In this document: piece after piece, positions 31,124-41,364 of the stretch
Layout of the letters: every line of letters starts with the position of its first letter
Numbering within the stretch: the stretch's first letter is position 1
NCBI RefSeq assembly: GCF_907164555.1
Contig: NZ_CAJQZC010000005.1
Span: 186,001 to 250,000 of the forward strand
Source: Paraburkholderia saeva
GTDB lineage: Bacteria; Pseudomonadota; Gammaproteobacteria; Burkholderiales; Burkholderiaceae
Reading direction: 5' to 3'
Length of the DNA stretch: 64,000 bases
Notes under the pieces: generated by a model
Seen by the model: the letters and a program-made list of their open reading frames with translations, nothing else
Databases searched by the model: none
Told to the model about the DNA's origin: nothing
Position numbers and translations under genes: made by a program

Positions 31124-31602
31124 TGCATAGGTCGTACTGAGTGAAGCAGATGTTTGAGCCACCGTGGCCCACCCCGATCAGTACGTAACTATTCGCCGGT
31201 TCGAGCCATCGCAACAAGTTCGGCGAACATCAGAAAGCAGAGCGTCTCGGCGCGCGTCTCGTCATCGATATTTCGCGTAGTCGACTTGGTTGGAAGCCTT
31301 GCCAGAGAAGGCGTCTTTGGAGATAACACGGATATCAAAGTTGCCCCTGTGCGGGGCGGCACCTACTTTTCTTTGTCCCCCAAGGGGACTTCCTTCGGGG
31401 CGTCCTTGCCAAAGAAAAGTAGGCAAAAGAAAGGCGCTTCGATAACTTGTCTCTTCCCGGTGTGTCACTTTCGGGGAATGGCCATCCATGAAGTGTCGCT
31501 CTCTCACTTCACGCGGCATGGGTCCGCGCACGATCCGGTCTCGTGCGCGGCCCCTGCTTGTGACAAGGCTGTCATTTTTGCTGCTCCCTTCGCCCCCTTC
31601 GT
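31124..31602. other. Gap with inverted repeat and remnant frame
   Basis: About 480 bp between the HEPN-like gene and the 3' end of mdtC. It holds the nested inverted repeat listed separately. On the minus strand 31262-31333 encodes a coding-like tail ending in KASNQVDYAKYR and a stop, with no intact gene around it. Nothing else is supportable. Confidence 0.4.
31362..31423. repeat. Nested inverted-repeat element
   Basis: Outer arms CCTACTTTTCTTTG (31362-31375) and CAAAGAAAAGTAGG (31410-31423) are perfect 14-bp complements. Inside, GTCCCC / GGGGAC (31375-31389) form a second hairpin with a CAA loop. The outer arm sequence is of a kind I recall as a dispersed intergenic repeat in Burkholderia-group genomes (recollection, not checked). 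It could act as a bidirectional terminator between the convergent HEPN-like gene and mdtC, or be a small mobile repeat. Confidence 0.7.
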
Positions 31603-34600
31603 TTACTCCACCGCCGGCGCTGCGTTCCCGCGGCGCCGCTCACGCCGCGCTTCCCAGCGCACGCGCAGCCGGTCCATGTACAGGTAGACCACCGGCGTCG
31701 TGTAGAGCGTCAGCATCTGGCTCACGATCAGCCCGCCCACAATCGAGATGCCAAGCGGCGCGCGCAGCTCGGCGCCTTCGCCTCGACCAAAGGCGAGCGG
31801 CAGCGCACCCAGCAGTGCGGCGCACGTCGTCATCATGATCGGGCGGAAGCGCAGCAGGCACGCCTGATGGATCGCATCGCGCGATGACAGCCCCTGTCGC
31901 GACGCTTCGATTGCAAAGTCCACCATCATGATCGCGTTCTTCTTCACGATGCCGATCAGCAGGATCACGCCAATCAGCGCAATGATGCTGAACTCCGTCT
32001 TGAAGAGCAGCAGCGCCAGCAGGGCGCCCACGCCCGCCGACGGCAGCGTGGAGAGAATCGTCAGCGGATGAATGTAGCTCTCGTAAAGGATCCCCAGCAC
32101 GATATAGACGGCGGCCAGCGCGGCGAGAATCAGGATCGGCTGGTCCGACATCGACTGCTGGAACGCCTGCGCGGTGCCCTGGAAGCTGCCGCGGATCGTG
32201 CCCGGCATGCCGATCTCGGCCATCGTCTGGTAGATGACGTCGGTGGCCTGCGAGAGCGATTTGCCCGGCGGCAGATTGAACGAGATCGTCGACGCGACGA
32301 ACTGGCTCTGGTGGTTCACCGAGAGCGCCGTGTTGCCCGGCCCGAAGCTCGCGATGGCCGACAGCGGGATCATCGTCTCCTTCGAGGTCGACACGGCCGC
32401 GCCCGCCGACGCGCTCGACTTGCCGCTCGCGGCAATCGAGTTGATCGCGAGATTGCGCGCGGAATCGGAGGCAATCGAGGCCGCGCTCGAAGCAGTCGTG
32501 CCAGCCGTTCCGCCGGATTTCGCGCTCGTGCTCGCCGTCGTGGCCGCCGACGTGACCGTGCCAGCGGCCGCGTTCGTGGTCTGCGCGCCGCTCGCGCTGC
32601 CGCCAGAAGTGCTGACCCAGATCTGGTTCAGCATGTCAGGGCTCTGCCAGTACTTCGGCGCGACTTCCATCACCACGTGATACTGGTTCAGCGGGTTGTA
32701 GATCGTCGACACCTGGCGCTGTCCGAACGCGTCGTAGAGCGTGTTGTCGATCTGCGCGGGCTTGATGTTCAGGCGGGCAGCGGTGGCCCGGTCGATCGTC
32801 ACCATGGCCTCGAGGCCGCCCTGCTGCTGGTCGGAGTTGACGTCGGCGAGTTCGGGGCGACGCTGGAGCGCCTCAGTCAGCTTCGGCACCCACGTGTAGA
32901 GATCGGAGGTCGAATCGGACAGCAGCGTGAACTGGTATTGCGCGTTCGACTGCCGGCCGCCCACGCGGATGTCCTGCACCGCCTGCAGGAACGTCCGCGC
33001 GCCCGCGACGTTGCCGAGCGGCCCGCGCATCTGCTGGATCACTTCATCGGCGGAAAGGCCGCGCTCGCTTTTCGGCTTGAGCGTGACGAACATGAAGCCC
33101 GAATTGGTCTGCCGGCCGCCAGTGAAACCGACCACGCTGTCGACCGCCGGATTCTTCTGCACGATCGCCATCATCTCGGAGAACTTGACCTTCATCGCCT
33201 GGAACGATGTGCTCTGGTCGGCCTGAATGCCGCCCACGAGGCGCCCGGTGTCCTGCTGCGGGAAAAAGCCCTTCGGCACGATGATGTAGAGCCATACGTT
33301 CAGGCCAATCGTCGCGATCAGGATCGTCACGATCAGGCGCGGATGCAGGAGCGCCCAGCCGAGCGTGCGCTCGTAGCCGTTCTGCATCGAGGTGAAACCG
33401 CGTTCGAGCCAGCGCGCGAGACGGCCTTCTTCCTTCTTCTCGTGATGTTCTTCCAGCAGGCGGGAACACATCATTGGCGTGAGCGTGAGCGACACGATCA
33501 GCGACACGCCGATCGCAAGCGAAAGCGTCAGCGCGAATTCGCGGAACAGACGCCCGACGATGCCGCCCATCAGCAGGATCGGCAGGAACACCGCAACGAG
33601 CGAGATGCTGATCGACATCACCGTGAAGCCGACCTCGCGCGCGCCGAGAATCGCGGCTTTCATGCGTGGCACGCCGTTCTCGATGTGCCGCGAGATGTTC
33701 TCCAGCACGACAATGGCATCGTCGACCACGAAGCCCGTCGCGATCGTCAACGCCATCAGCGAGAGGTTGTCGATCGAGAAGTCGAGCAGGTACATCGCGG
33801 CGAACGTGCCGATGATCGAGATCGGCACCGCGACGCTTGGAATCAGCGTCGCGCGCCAGTTGCGCAGGAACAGGAACACGACCATCACGACAAGCGCGAC
33901 GGCAATCATCAGCGTGCGCTCGGTGTCCTTCAGCGACATGCGGATCGTGGTCGAACGGTCGGAAGTCGGGATCACGTCGACGTCGGCGGGGAGTGATGCT
34001 TTCAGCTGCGGCAGCATCGCCTCCACGCGATCGATCGTCTCGATGATGTTCGCGCCCGGCTGGCGATACAGGATCACGAGCACCGCGCGCCGGCCGTTGA
34101 TGAGACCGAGGTTGCGCAGATCCTCGACCGAATCGGCGACTTCCGCGACGTCGGACAGGTGCACCGCCGCGCCGTTGCGGTAGGCGATCACCAGATCTTT
34201 GTACTGCGCGGCTTTGGTGGCCTGATCGTTGGTGTACAGCTGCACGTGGTTCGGGCCGAACTCGATCGAACCCTTCGGACTGTTCGCGTTGGCTGCGGCG
34301 AGCGCGGCGCGCACGTCTTCGAGACCGATGCCGTAGTGGAACAGCATCTGCGGTTCGAGCTCGACGCGCACGGCCGGGTTGGCCGAACCGCTCACATCGA
34401 CTTCGCCGACCCCGTCGACCTGCGACAGCGATTGCTGCAGGACGGTCGCCGCCGAGTCGTAGAGCTGGCCCGGCGGCAATGTATTCGATGTGAGCGCGAG
34501 AATGAGGATCGGCGCGTCGGCCGGGTTGACCTTGTGGTACGTCGGGTTGCTGCGCAGGCTCGTGGGCAGATCGGCGCGCGCGGCGTTGATGGCGGCCTGC

Positions 34601-34923
34601 ACGTCGCGCGCGGCGCCGTCGATATCGCGGTTCAGGCCGAACTGCAACGTGATGCGCGCCGAGCCGACCGAACTCGTCGAGGTCATCTCGGTGACGTCGG
34701 CAATCGAGCCGAGATGCCGTTCGAGCGGACTCGCGACGCTCGTCGCGACGGTTTCCGGACTGGCGCCCGGCAGGCTTGCCTGCACGGAGATCGTCGGGAA
34801 ATCGACCTGCGGCAGCGGTGCGACCGGCAGCTTCACGAACGCAAAGCAGCCGGCCAGCGCAATGCCGATCGCGAGCAGCGTCGTCGCGACGGGCCGGGAG
34901 ATGAACGGACGCGACAGGTTCAT
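31603..34923 (-). CDS. mdtC: RND efflux transporter permease, MdtC type
   Basis: A 1106-residue inner-membrane proton/drug antiporter of the AcrB superfamily, beginning [25 protein letters not shown]. The proton-relay TM4 motif [19 protein letters not shown] and the [13 protein letters not shown] segment are present. In E. coli MdtB and MdtC form a heterotrimer with MdtA. It is about 80 residues longer than E. coli MdtC; the excess is a very Ala/Ser/Thr/Gly-rich insertion at about 771-845 in the second periplasmic lobe. Third gene of mdtABC, 3 bp after mdtB. No outer-membrane factor gene follows. Confidence 0.92.
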   Translation of the reverse strand: MNLSRPFISRPVATTLLAIGIALAGCFAFVKLPVAPLPQVDFPTISVQASLPGASPETVATSVASPLERHLGSIADVTEMTSTSSVGSARITLQFGLNRDIDGAARDVQAAINAARADLPTSLRSNPTYHKVNPADAPILILALTSNTLPPGQLYDSAATVLQQSLSQVDGVGEVDVSGSANPAVRVELEPQMLFHYGIGLEDVRAALAAANANSPKGSIEFGPNHVQLYTNDQATKAAQYKDLVIAYRNGAAVHLSDVAEVADSVEDLRNLGLINGRRAVLVILYRQPGANIIETIDRVEAMLPQLKASLPADVDVIPTSDRSTTIRMSLKDTERTLMIAVALVVMVVFLFLRNWRATLIPSVAVPISIIGTFAAMYLLDFSIDNLSLMALTIATGFVVDDAIVVLENISRHIENGVPRMKAAILGAREVGFTVMSISISLVAVFLPILLMGGIVGRLFREFALTLSLAIGVSLIVSLTLTPMMCSRLLEEHHEKKEEGRLARWLERGFTSMQNGYERTLGWALLHPRLIVTILIATIGLNVWLYIIVPKGFFPQQDTGRLVGGIQADQSTSFQAMKVKFSEMMAIVQKNPAVDSVVGFTGGRQTNSGFMFVTLKPKSERGLSADEVIQQMRGPLGNVAGARTFLQAVQDIRVGGRQSNAQYQFTLLSDSTSDLYTWVPKLTEALQRRPELADVNSDQQQGGLEAMVTIDRATAARLNIKPAQIDNTLYDAFGQRQVSTIYNPLNQYHVVMEVAPKYWQSPDMLNQIWVSTSGGSASGAQTTNAAAGTVTSAATTASTSAKSGGTAGTTASSAASIASDSARNLAINSIAASGKSSASAGAAVSTSKETMIPLSAIASFGPGNTALSVNHQSQFVASTISFNLPPGKSLSQATDVIYQTMAEIGMPGTIRGSFQGTAQAFQQSMSDQPILILAALAAVYIVLGILYESYIHPLTILSTLPSAGVGALLALLLFKTEFSIIALIGVILLIGIVKKNAIMMVDFAIEASRQGLSSRDAIHQACLLRFRPIMMTTCAALLGALPLAFGRGEGAELRAPLGISIVGGLIVSQMLTLYTTPVVYLYMDRLRVRWEARRERRRGNAAPAVE

Positions 34924-34926
34924 CGC

Positions 34927-37900
34927 TCAGTTCCCCGCATCGGCAGCTGGTGGCGCGTCGTCAGGCGCCGCGCCACGATGAAAGCGCGCGCGGGCGCGCC
35001 GTGCGAGCGAATCGAAGCCGAGGTAGATGACGGGCGTCGTGAAGAGCGTGAGCAGCTGGCTCACGATCAGGCCGCCCGCAATCGCGATACCCAGCGGACG
35101 GCGCAGCTCGGAACCGGCACCCGTGCCGAGCATCAGCGGCAGCGCGCCGAGGAGTGCGGCGAGCGTCGTCATCAGGATCGGGCGGAAGCGCAGCAACGCC
35201 GCCTGATAGATGGCCTCGCGCGGCGGCTTGCCGTGATCGCGTTCGGCTTCGAGCGCGAAGTCGATCATCATGATCGCGTTCTTCTTCACGATACCGATCA
35301 GCAACACGATGCCGATGATGCCGATAATGTCCAGATCGTGACCGGTGATGAGCAGTGCGAGCAGCGCGCCCACGCCGGCCGACGGCAGCGTCGAGAGAAT
35401 CGTGATCGGGTGGATGAAGCTCTCGTACAGCACGCCGAGCACGATATACATCGTCACGATGGCCGCGAGAATCAGGAACAGTTCGTTCGACAGCGAAGCC
35501 TGGAACGCGAGCGCCGCGCCCTGGAAGCGCGTCTGGAACGAAGCGGGCAGCGCGATGTCCTTTTCCGCCTGATCGATCGCTTTCACGGCCGCGCCAAGCG
35601 ACGCGCCGGGCGCGAGATTGAACGACACGGTCGTGGCCGGGAACTGGCTCAGATGCGTGACGAGGAGCGGCGCCGGCCGTTCGTGGAAGCTCGCGATCGA
35701 ATTCAGCGGCACCTGACCGCCCGTCGACGTGGAAGAGGGCAGGTAGATCGAGTTGAGCGAATCGATGTAGTGCTGCATGGTCGGCTGCGCTTCGAGAATC
35801 ACGCGGTACTGGTTCGACTGCGTGAAGATCGTCGAGATGATGCGCTGGCCGAACGCGTCGTAAAGCGCGTTGTCGACCGTGGCCGGCGTGATGCCGTAGC
35901 GCGCGGCGGTTGCGCGGTCGATCTCGATGTACACCGACTGACCGTTTTGCTGCAGATCGGTGGCGACGTCCGCGAGTTCGGGCGACTGTTTCAGCCTGTC
36001 GACGAGCTTCGGCACCCACGTCGCGAATTCGGTGATATTCGGATCGGTCAGCATGAACTGATACTGCGTGGGGCTGACCGTGGAATCGATCGTCAGATCC
36101 TGCACCGGCTGCATGTAGAGCGACGCGCCCGGAATGTGCGCCACGTCCTGCTGCAACTGGCGGATCACTTCGCTCGCGGTGTTGCTGCGGTCATCGCGCG
36201 GCTTCAGGTTGATCAGCATGCGGCCGCTGTTCAGTGTGATGTTGCTGCCGTCCACGCCGATGAACGACGTGAGGCTTTCCACGTCCGGATTCTGCAGGAT
36301 CTGCGCGGCGAGTTCCTGCTGGCGCTCGGCCATCGACTGATACGACACCGACTGCGGCGCCTGCGTGATCGCCTGGATCACGCCTGTATCCTGCACCGGG
36401 AAGAAGCCCTTCGGAATCACCACGTACAGGAGCGCCGTGAACACGAGCGTGAGCACGGCGACGAAGAGCGTCGAGCGCTGGCGATCCAGCACCCAGGTGA
36501 GCGCGACCGCATAACGGCCGATCACGTAATCGATGAACTGGTGCGCCTTCGCTTCGAAACGATGGCTTTCCTTCGGCGGCGTATGACGCAGCAGCTTCGC
36601 GCACATCATCGGCACGAGCGTGAGCGAGACCACCGCGGAAATCACGATCGTTACTGCCAGCGTGATCGCGAACTCGTGAAAGAGCCGGCCAACCACATCG
36701 CCCATGAAGAGGAGCGGAATCAGCACGGCGATGAGCGATACCGTCAGCGAGATGATCGTGAAGCCGATCTGTTTCGAGCCCTTTAGCGCCGCTTCGAGCG
36801 GTGGATCGCCTTCCTCGACGTAACGCGCGATGTTCTCGATCATCACGATCGCGTCGTCCACCACGAAGCCGGTCGCGATGGTGAGCGCCATCAGCGAAAG
36901 GTTGTCGAGCGAAAAGCCGCACAGGTACATCACCGCGAGTGTGCCGATCAGCGAAAGCGGCACCGACAGGCTCGGGATGATCGTCGCGTAAATGTTCGCG
37001 AGGAACAGATACATCACGAGCACGACCAGCACGACCGACATCAGCAGTTCGAACTCCACGTCGCGCACCGAAGCGCGGATCGTGGTGGTGCGGTCGGTGA
37101 CGACCTCGACGTCGAGCGCGGCGGGCAGCGACTGCTGCAACTGCGGCAGCAGCTTCTTGATGTTGTCGACCACCTGGATCACGTTCGCGCCCGGCTGACG
37201 CTGCACGTTCAGGATGATCGCGGGCGTGCTGTTGACCCATGCGCCAAGCTTCGTGTTCTCCGCGCCCTGCTCGATGGTGGCGACGTCCGTCAGCATCACC
37301 GGCCGGCCGTCCTTGTACGCGACGACCGCGCTCTTGTAGGCTTCGGCGTCAGTCAGCTGGTCGTTGGCGTTGATCGTGTACGCGCGCGTCGGGCCGTCGA
37401 AATTGCCCTTCGGCGTGTTGACGTTCAGGTTCGAGATCGTCGTGCGCAGATCGTCCAGATTCAGTCCGTACGCGGCGAGCGCGCGCGGGTTGGCCTGAAT
37501 CCGCACCGCCGGCCGCTGGCCACCGGACAGGCTCACGAGACCCACACCCGCCACCTGCGAGATTTTCTGCGCGAGACGTGTATCGGCCAGATCCTGCACC
37601 TGCGTGAGCGGCAGCGTCTTCGACGTGATTGCGAGCGTGATGATCGGCGCGTCGGCCGGATTGACCTTCGCGTAGATCGGCGGCGCCGGCAAGTCTGACG
37701 GCAGCAGGTTGCCCGCCGCGTTGATCGCGGCCTGGACTTCCTGCTCGGCGATATCGAGCGGCAGGTCGAGGCTGAACTGCAGCGTGATGATCGAGGAGCC
37801 GGCCGAGCTTTGCGACGACATCTGGTTTAACGACGGCATCTGCCCGAACTGTCGTTCGAGCGGCGCCGTGACCGACGACGTCATCACGTCCGGGCTCGCG

Positions 37901-38058
37901 CCCGGATAGAAGGTTTGCACCTGGATCGTCGGGTAGTCGACTTCCGGCAGCGCGGAGAGCGGCAGGAAACGCAGCGCGACGAGCCCGACCAGCATGATCG
38001 CCGCCATCAGCAGGGCGGTGCCGACCGGGCGCAGGATAAAAGCGCGGGATGGATTCAT
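34927..38058 (-). CDS. mdtB: RND efflux transporter permease, MdtB type
   Basis: A 1043-residue AcrB-family pump subunit starting [48 protein letters not shown]. It keeps the [23 protein letters not shown]4 motif and [18 protein letters not shown]. It forms the mixed permease with MdtC. It begins 17 bp after the mdtA stop and ends 3 bp before mdtC, giving a compact three-gene operon. Confidence 0.93.
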   Translation of the reverse strand: MNPSRAFILRPVGTALLMAAIMLVGLVALRFLPLSALPEVDYPTIQVQTFYPGASPDVMTSSVTAPLERQFGQMPSLNQMSSQSSAGSSIITLQFSLDLPLDIAEQEVQAAINAAGNLLPSDLPAPPIYAKVNPADAPIITLAITSKTLPLTQVQDLADTRLAQKISQVAGVGLVSLSGGQRPAVRIQANPRALAAYGLNLDDLRTTISNLNVNTPKGNFDGPTRAYTINANDQLTDAEAYKSAVVAYKDGRPVMLTDVATIEQGAENTKLGAWVNSTPAIILNVQRQPGANVIQVVDNIKKLLPQLQQSLPAALDVEVVTDRTTTIRASVRDVEFELLMSVVLVVLVMYLFLANIYATIIPSLSVPLSLIGTLAVMYLCGFSLDNLSLMALTIATGFVVDDAIVMIENIARYVEEGDPPLEAALKGSKQIGFTIISLTVSLIAVLIPLLFMGDVVGRLFHEFAITLAVTIVISAVVSLTLVPMMCAKLLRHTPPKESHRFEAKAHQFIDYVIGRYAVALTWVLDRQRSTLFVAVLTLVFTALLYVVIPKGFFPVQDTGVIQAITQAPQSVSYQSMAERQQELAAQILQNPDVESLTSFIGVDGSNITLNSGRMLINLKPRDDRSNTASEVIRQLQQDVAHIPGASLYMQPVQDLTIDSTVSPTQYQFMLTDPNITEFATWVPKLVDRLKQSPELADVATDLQQNGQSVYIEIDRATAARYGITPATVDNALYDAFGQRIISTIFTQSNQYRVILEAQPTMQHYIDSLNSIYLPSSTSTGGQVPLNSIASFHERPAPLLVTHLSQFPATTVSFNLAPGASLGAAVKAIDQAEKDIALPASFQTRFQGAALAFQASLSNELFLILAAIVTMYIVLGVLYESFIHPITILSTLPSAGVGALLALLITGHDLDIIGIIGIVLLIGIVKKNAIMMIDFALEAERDHGKPPREAIYQAALLRFRPILMTTLAALLGALPLMLGTGAGSELRRPLGIAIAGGLIVSQLLTLFTTPVIYLGFDSLARRARARFHRGAAPDDAPPAADAGN

Positions 38059-38075
38059 TCGATATCAGCCGTGCC

Positions 38076-39488
38076 TTATTCCGCCGACGCCTGCGACGCA
38101 TGTTTGTGACGATGCGCATGCGCGCCCGAGGCCCCGGATGCCGCGGCGGCGCCCGATCCGCTGGCACCGGATGCACCCGCAGGTTTGTCAGCCGGAATCG
38201 TGATCTTCGCGCCTTCGCGCAGGCGGTCCGAACCGTCGATCACAACGCGCTCGCCGACCTGCAGACCTGTTTTGATGCTGGTGCGTTCGCCATCGACCGG
38301 TCCGATCTTCACCTGCCGCACCGTGACGGTGCTGTCCGGCTTGACCACGTAGACGAACTGGCCCATCGAACCATTGAGCACCGCCGACGTCGGCACGATG
38401 ACGGCATCCTTGATGACGTCGACGAGCAGACGCGTATTGACGAACTGGTTCGGGAACAGCAGGTTGTTCGGGTTCTGGAACGTCGCGCGCAGCTTGACGG
38501 TGCCGGTGGTGGTGTCGATCTGGTTGTCGACGGTTTCGAGCGAGCCGGCTTCGAGCGAAGTTGTATTGCTGCGGTCATACGCGGTCACCGACATCTTCGT
38601 GCCCGTGCGCATCTGCTTCGTGATAGCCGGCAGATTGTCCTCGGATGTGGTGAACAGCACGCTGATCGGCTGAAGCTGCGTGATGACGACAATACCGTTC
38701 GTATCGCCCGAGGTCACGTAGTTGCCCGGATCGACCTGACGCAACCCGACGCGGCCCGAGACCGGCGCGGTGATGCGCGCATACACGAGGTCGAGCTTGA
38801 ACGTATCGATGTTCGCCTGGTCGGATTTGACCGTGCCTTCGTACTGTTTGACGAGCGACGCCTGGGTGTCGACCTGCTGGCTCGCGATCGAATCCTGCGA
38901 GAGCAGCGTCTGGTAGCGCTTCAGGTCGAGGCGGGCGGTCTGCAGCAGCGCCTGGTCTTTCGCGAGCGTCCCTTCGGCGTTGGCAAGCGAGATCTGGTAC
39001 GGACGCGGGTCGATCTGCGCAAGCACGTCGCCCTTCCTGACCATCTGGCCTTCCTGGAACGCGACCGTCTGCAGGATGCCGTTCAGCTGCGTGCGTACCG
39101 TGACGTTTGCAAGCGGGGTGACCGTGCCGAGCGCGGTGAGCACCACGGGCATTTCGCCCTGCGTCGCCGTGGCGACGTGCACCGGTTGCGGCACGTTGGC
39201 CGCATTGCCGCCGCGACCGCCACGACCGGCGCGTGCGCCACTTGCGCCGCTCGCACCACCGGCGGCCGAGGCGCCGCTGGCGCTACTCCACGGATGCCAG
39301 CGCACCAGCACGATGCCCGCGATGACCACGACCGCGACGATCGCGGCGATCATGCGGCCGCGGTGCCGTTTCGGGCCGGGCGGCGTGCCGTCGCCGGGTC
39401 CGCCCGGGCCGCCGGGTGTGCCGGTTACGGGTCGTTGGGCGGGATCGGGAAGGCGCGGTTTTTCCGAAAGCTTTTGTTGTTCGTCCAT
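38076..39488 (-). CDS. mdtA: RND efflux periplasmic adaptor, MdtA type
   Basis: A 470-residue membrane-fusion protein linking the pump to an outer-membrane channel. The N-terminus is cytoplasmic and Pro/Gly-rich, then one membrane anchor (about 45-62), a Gly/Ala/Ser-rich linker, the split lipoyl domain (VTVRTQLNGILQTVAFQEGQMVRKGDVLAQIDPRPYQ), a helical hairpin with QDSIASQQVDTQASLVKQYEGTVKSDQANI, and beta-barrel blocks. A His/Ala/Ser-rich tail ends the protein. The start at 39488 is chosen because the N-terminal anchor then lies at the expected distance. It leads the mdtABC operon. Confidence 0.92.
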   Translation of the reverse strand: MDEQQKLSEKPRLPDPAQRPVTGTPGGPGGPGDGTPPGPKRHRGRMIAAIVAVVVIAGIVLVRWHPWSSASGASAAGGASGASGARAGRGGRGGNAANVPQPVHVATATQGEMPVVLTALGTVTPLANVTVRTQLNGILQTVAFQEGQMVRKGDVLAQIDPRPYQISLANAEGTLAKDQALLQTARLDLKRYQTLLSQDSIASQQVDTQASLVKQYEGTVKSDQANIDTFKLDLVYARITAPVSGRVGLRQVDPGNYVTSGDTNGIVVITQLQPISVLFTTSEDNLPAITKQMRTGTKMSVTAYDRSNTTSLEAGSLETVDNQIDTTTGTVKLRATFQNPNNLLFPNQFVNTRLLVDVIKDAVIVPTSAVLNGSMGQFVYVVKPDSTVTVRQVKIGPVDGERTSIKTGLQVGERVVIDGSDRLREGAKITIPADKPAGASGASGSGAAAASGASGAHAHRHKHASQASAE

Positions 39489-39926
39489 CGGTTCGGTCAG
39501 GTTGCTGGCGTGGAATCTGGAATATGAAACGGTGTGCGGCGCGTGGCCCCGCGCATGCAAGACATCATCATGGGCGGATTGCCGGCAGGCGATTCGCTCG
39601 CGGCGCTGAGCACGGGCTGTGCCGGCCCGCACGGACCGGCCGATGCGTCGATGTCTATGCCTGCGCGATGCTACGCGATGCGCAGGGAAAAGAGGTTACA
39701 CATGTAATGTTCGGCGATCGTAAAAGCGTAGATCCGGATGGCGGGCGCAGGCTTCGGGTACGCCGCCGGACCCGCCGCGACGCGCGGGCCGCTGGGTCTG
39801 GAAGCATGATGCTACGTCCCGTGCCTTGTTACAGTCCAGCGACGTATCTTTCGTTTGATTACCCTGGTTACAGAAGTGAAAGGACGGCGTGCGCGGCCGC
39901 CGGAGGTTCGAGGCGTGGCGCCGCGC
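39489..39926. other. mdtA upstream region with GTTACA motifs
   Basis: About 440 bp between the iclR stop and mdtA start. It carries three GTTACA motifs (39695, 39828, 39867), the first part of the dyad TTACA-CA-TGTAA at 39696-39707. These may be regulator sites for the pump operon. No gene is supported. Confidence 0.4.
39696..39707. promoter_or_regulatory. Dyad TTACA-N2-TGTAA upstream of mdtA
   Basis: Inverted repeat TTACACATGTAA about 210 bp before mdtA. A close relative, TTACGCATGTAA preceded by the same GG, occurs before the mechanosensitive channel gene at 50636. A shared envelope-stress regulator is possible; no regulator is encoded beside either site. Confidence 0.35.
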
Positions 39927-40763
39927 TCAGTTGTCGAGCCGGCGGCCGGGTGTACCGCCCACTTCGTGGACGATTTTCTCGATGCACTCGAGAAGTGCGG
40001 GCGCCGCGCGTTCCATCAGCCATTCGCGCGGGCACTGGTGCGCGGAGCCGCCGCAGTTGACCGCATAGCGCTCGCCCGACGGCCCGATGAACCCCGCCGC
40101 GATGGCGTTCAGCCCTTCGTGCCATTCGCCTGCGGCGATCGCATAGCCATGGACCTCCGTTTCCTGAAGCGCCGGGTAGAGCCGGTTACTCAGATGACCC
40201 CATTCGTCGCCGGCCGCGGTCTGTACGCCCGCGAGCAGCTTTTCGCGTTCCGGTTCGCCGAGTGCCGCCAGATACGCGCGGCCGACTGCGGTGCGGCACA
40301 TGTCCATCCGCGATCCCACTTCGAGCCGCGAAACGAGCACGGCGGAACGCGGCCGGATCGCGTCGATCACGACCATGTCGAGCCGGTCGCGCACGGCGAG
40401 ATGCACGGAAAGGGCAGTGCGCTCCGCCAGTTCGATCAGGAAGGGCCGCGAGCGCGCGCGGATGTCGAAATTCCGCAGGAATCCATGGCTCAGTTCAAGC
40501 ACCGATGAGGTCAGCACGAAGCGCTCGCTGTCCGGCAGACGGAATAAATAGCCCGTGCCGACGAGCGTGGCGGTGATGCGCGAGACGGTCGGCTTTGGGA
40601 TGCCGGTGAGTTCGGTGAGCTCGCGATTGCTGAGCGGGGCATCGGCCGTGGCGACACATCGCAGGACCGTCAGGCCACGCGCCAGAGCTGTCACCTCGTC
40701 GCCGGAACCTTCCTTTTCCTGAAGGGGATCTGCGTTACCGATAGACGTGCGTCGCTTGTTCAT
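39927..40763 (-). CDS. IclR family transcriptional regulator
   Basis: 278 residues: winged helix-turn-helix at about 24-85 (VTALARGLTVLRCVATADAPLSNRELTELTGIPKPTVSRITATLVGTGYLF) and an effector domain at about 95-270 (LAVRDRLDMVVIDAIRPRS, SRMDMCRTAVGRAYLAAL, NAIAAGFIGPSGERYAVNCGGSA). The fold senses small carbon compounds; the ligand cannot be told. The residue order after the HTH is complete, so the gene looks intact. Its usual divergent target gene is missing: the right flank has no clear ORF for 600 bp. Two operator-like repeats lie upstream. Confidence 0.9.
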   Translation of the reverse strand: MNKRRTSIGNADPLQEKEGSGDEVTALARGLTVLRCVATADAPLSNRELTELTGIPKPTVSRITATLVGTGYLFRLPDSERFVLTSSVLELSHGFLRNFDIRARSRPFLIELAERTALSVHLAVRDRLDMVVIDAIRPRSAVLVSRLEVGSRMDMCRTAVGRAYLAALGEPEREKLLAGVQTAAGDEWGHLSNRLYPALQETEVHGYAIAAGEWHEGLNAIAAGFIGPSGERYAVNCGGSAHQCPREWLMERAAPALLECIEKIVHEVGGTPGRRLDN

Positions 40764-40772
40764 GTCGTTTTT

Positions 40773-40790
40773 ATGGAACTTAATTTCAAT
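40773..40790. promoter_or_regulatory. Operator-like repeat A, upstream of iclR-type gene
   Basis: ATGGAACTTAATTTCAAT, 10 bp from the regulator start codon. It matches repeat B at 40961 in 14 of 18 positions and has the imperfect GGAA-N4-TTTC dyad seen in several IclR operators. Autoregulatory role inferred. Confidence 0.4.
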
Positions 40791-40960
40791 TTAATAGCTT
40801 TAACCGACTGCTTATCCGCGCGATGAAATATCCCTGCAAAGCCCTTTCAGCGGGGTCTCCCGCGGATTTTCCTATGAAGATTCATTGTATCGGAATGTTC
40901 AGTGCGGGCGCGTACGCGCGAGTTACTTTTTGCTTGACTTGGTCAGCATAAACATAAAAA

Positions 40961-40978
40961 ATGGAATTTCATTTCGAA
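40961..40978. promoter_or_regulatory. Operator-like repeat B
   Basis: ATGGAATTTCATTTCGAA, 188 bp from repeat A in the same orientation. It follows a TTGACT box (40934-40939) with an A-rich stretch about 15-17 bp on, which could be a rightward promoter. Confidence 0.35.
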
Positions 40979-41178
40979 AGTTGATTTACTCGTCTTCGGT
41001 TTGAATCTTTTCGTCGTATGGCTGAACGGCACGGAATGTAGTTCAGGCTGGAGCTTAAGGGTTTAGGCAGAGCTGGATGGGGAGTTCGATTTTCGGATTC
41101 CGTCTCTCAGGTTCTAGCACGGCCCTCGGAATGGCTAGAACTTTTCAAGGCGTCACGGTTACGTGGCGCCTTTTTTTT
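40969..41178 (+). ncRNA. Candidate small RNA ending in a strong terminator
   Basis: No ORF fits this stretch, yet it ends in a textbook terminator. Just before it, GTTCTAGC (41111-41118) and GCTAGAAC (41134-41141) form a perfect 8-bp hairpin with a 15-nt loop. A possible rightward promoter (TTGACT at 40934) would give an RNA of about 200 nt. The 5' end given here is a guess. Alternatively this is the leftover 3' end of a deleted gene. Confidence 0.4.
41147..41178 (+). terminator. Rho-independent terminator without upstream ORF
   Basis: 11-bp stem AAGGCGTCACG / CGTGGCGCCTT (one G-T pair) around a GTTA loop, running into eight T residues. Only the plus strand has a T tract. No plus-strand gene precedes it for more than 1.5 kb apart from the candidate RNA. 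Confidence 0.88.
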
Positions 41179-41364
41179 CGTCCGTTTCGCGCTCAGTGGG
41201 CGCCGCAATAAAGTCTGACCGTCTTTGGGATTCGTGGTGCAGGGGCAAGCTTGATGGTGCACATCAAGTTTCCTGCGTAAATGCCGTAAGTACGTGCGAG
41301 ACCGTTATCTTTCTCCATCCTGTGTCTTCCCACGTCCACTCGATAGCATAAGAATCTCAAGATA

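Noticed and set aside
32068-33996. 642-codon plus-strand frame opposite mdtC
   Set aside because: Extremely Arg/His/Asp-rich antisense shadow of a high-GC gene.
34159-36786. 875-codon plus-strand frame opposite mdtC/mdtB
   Set aside because: Antisense shadow; Arg-rich composition and no domains. Spans two intact genes on the other strand.
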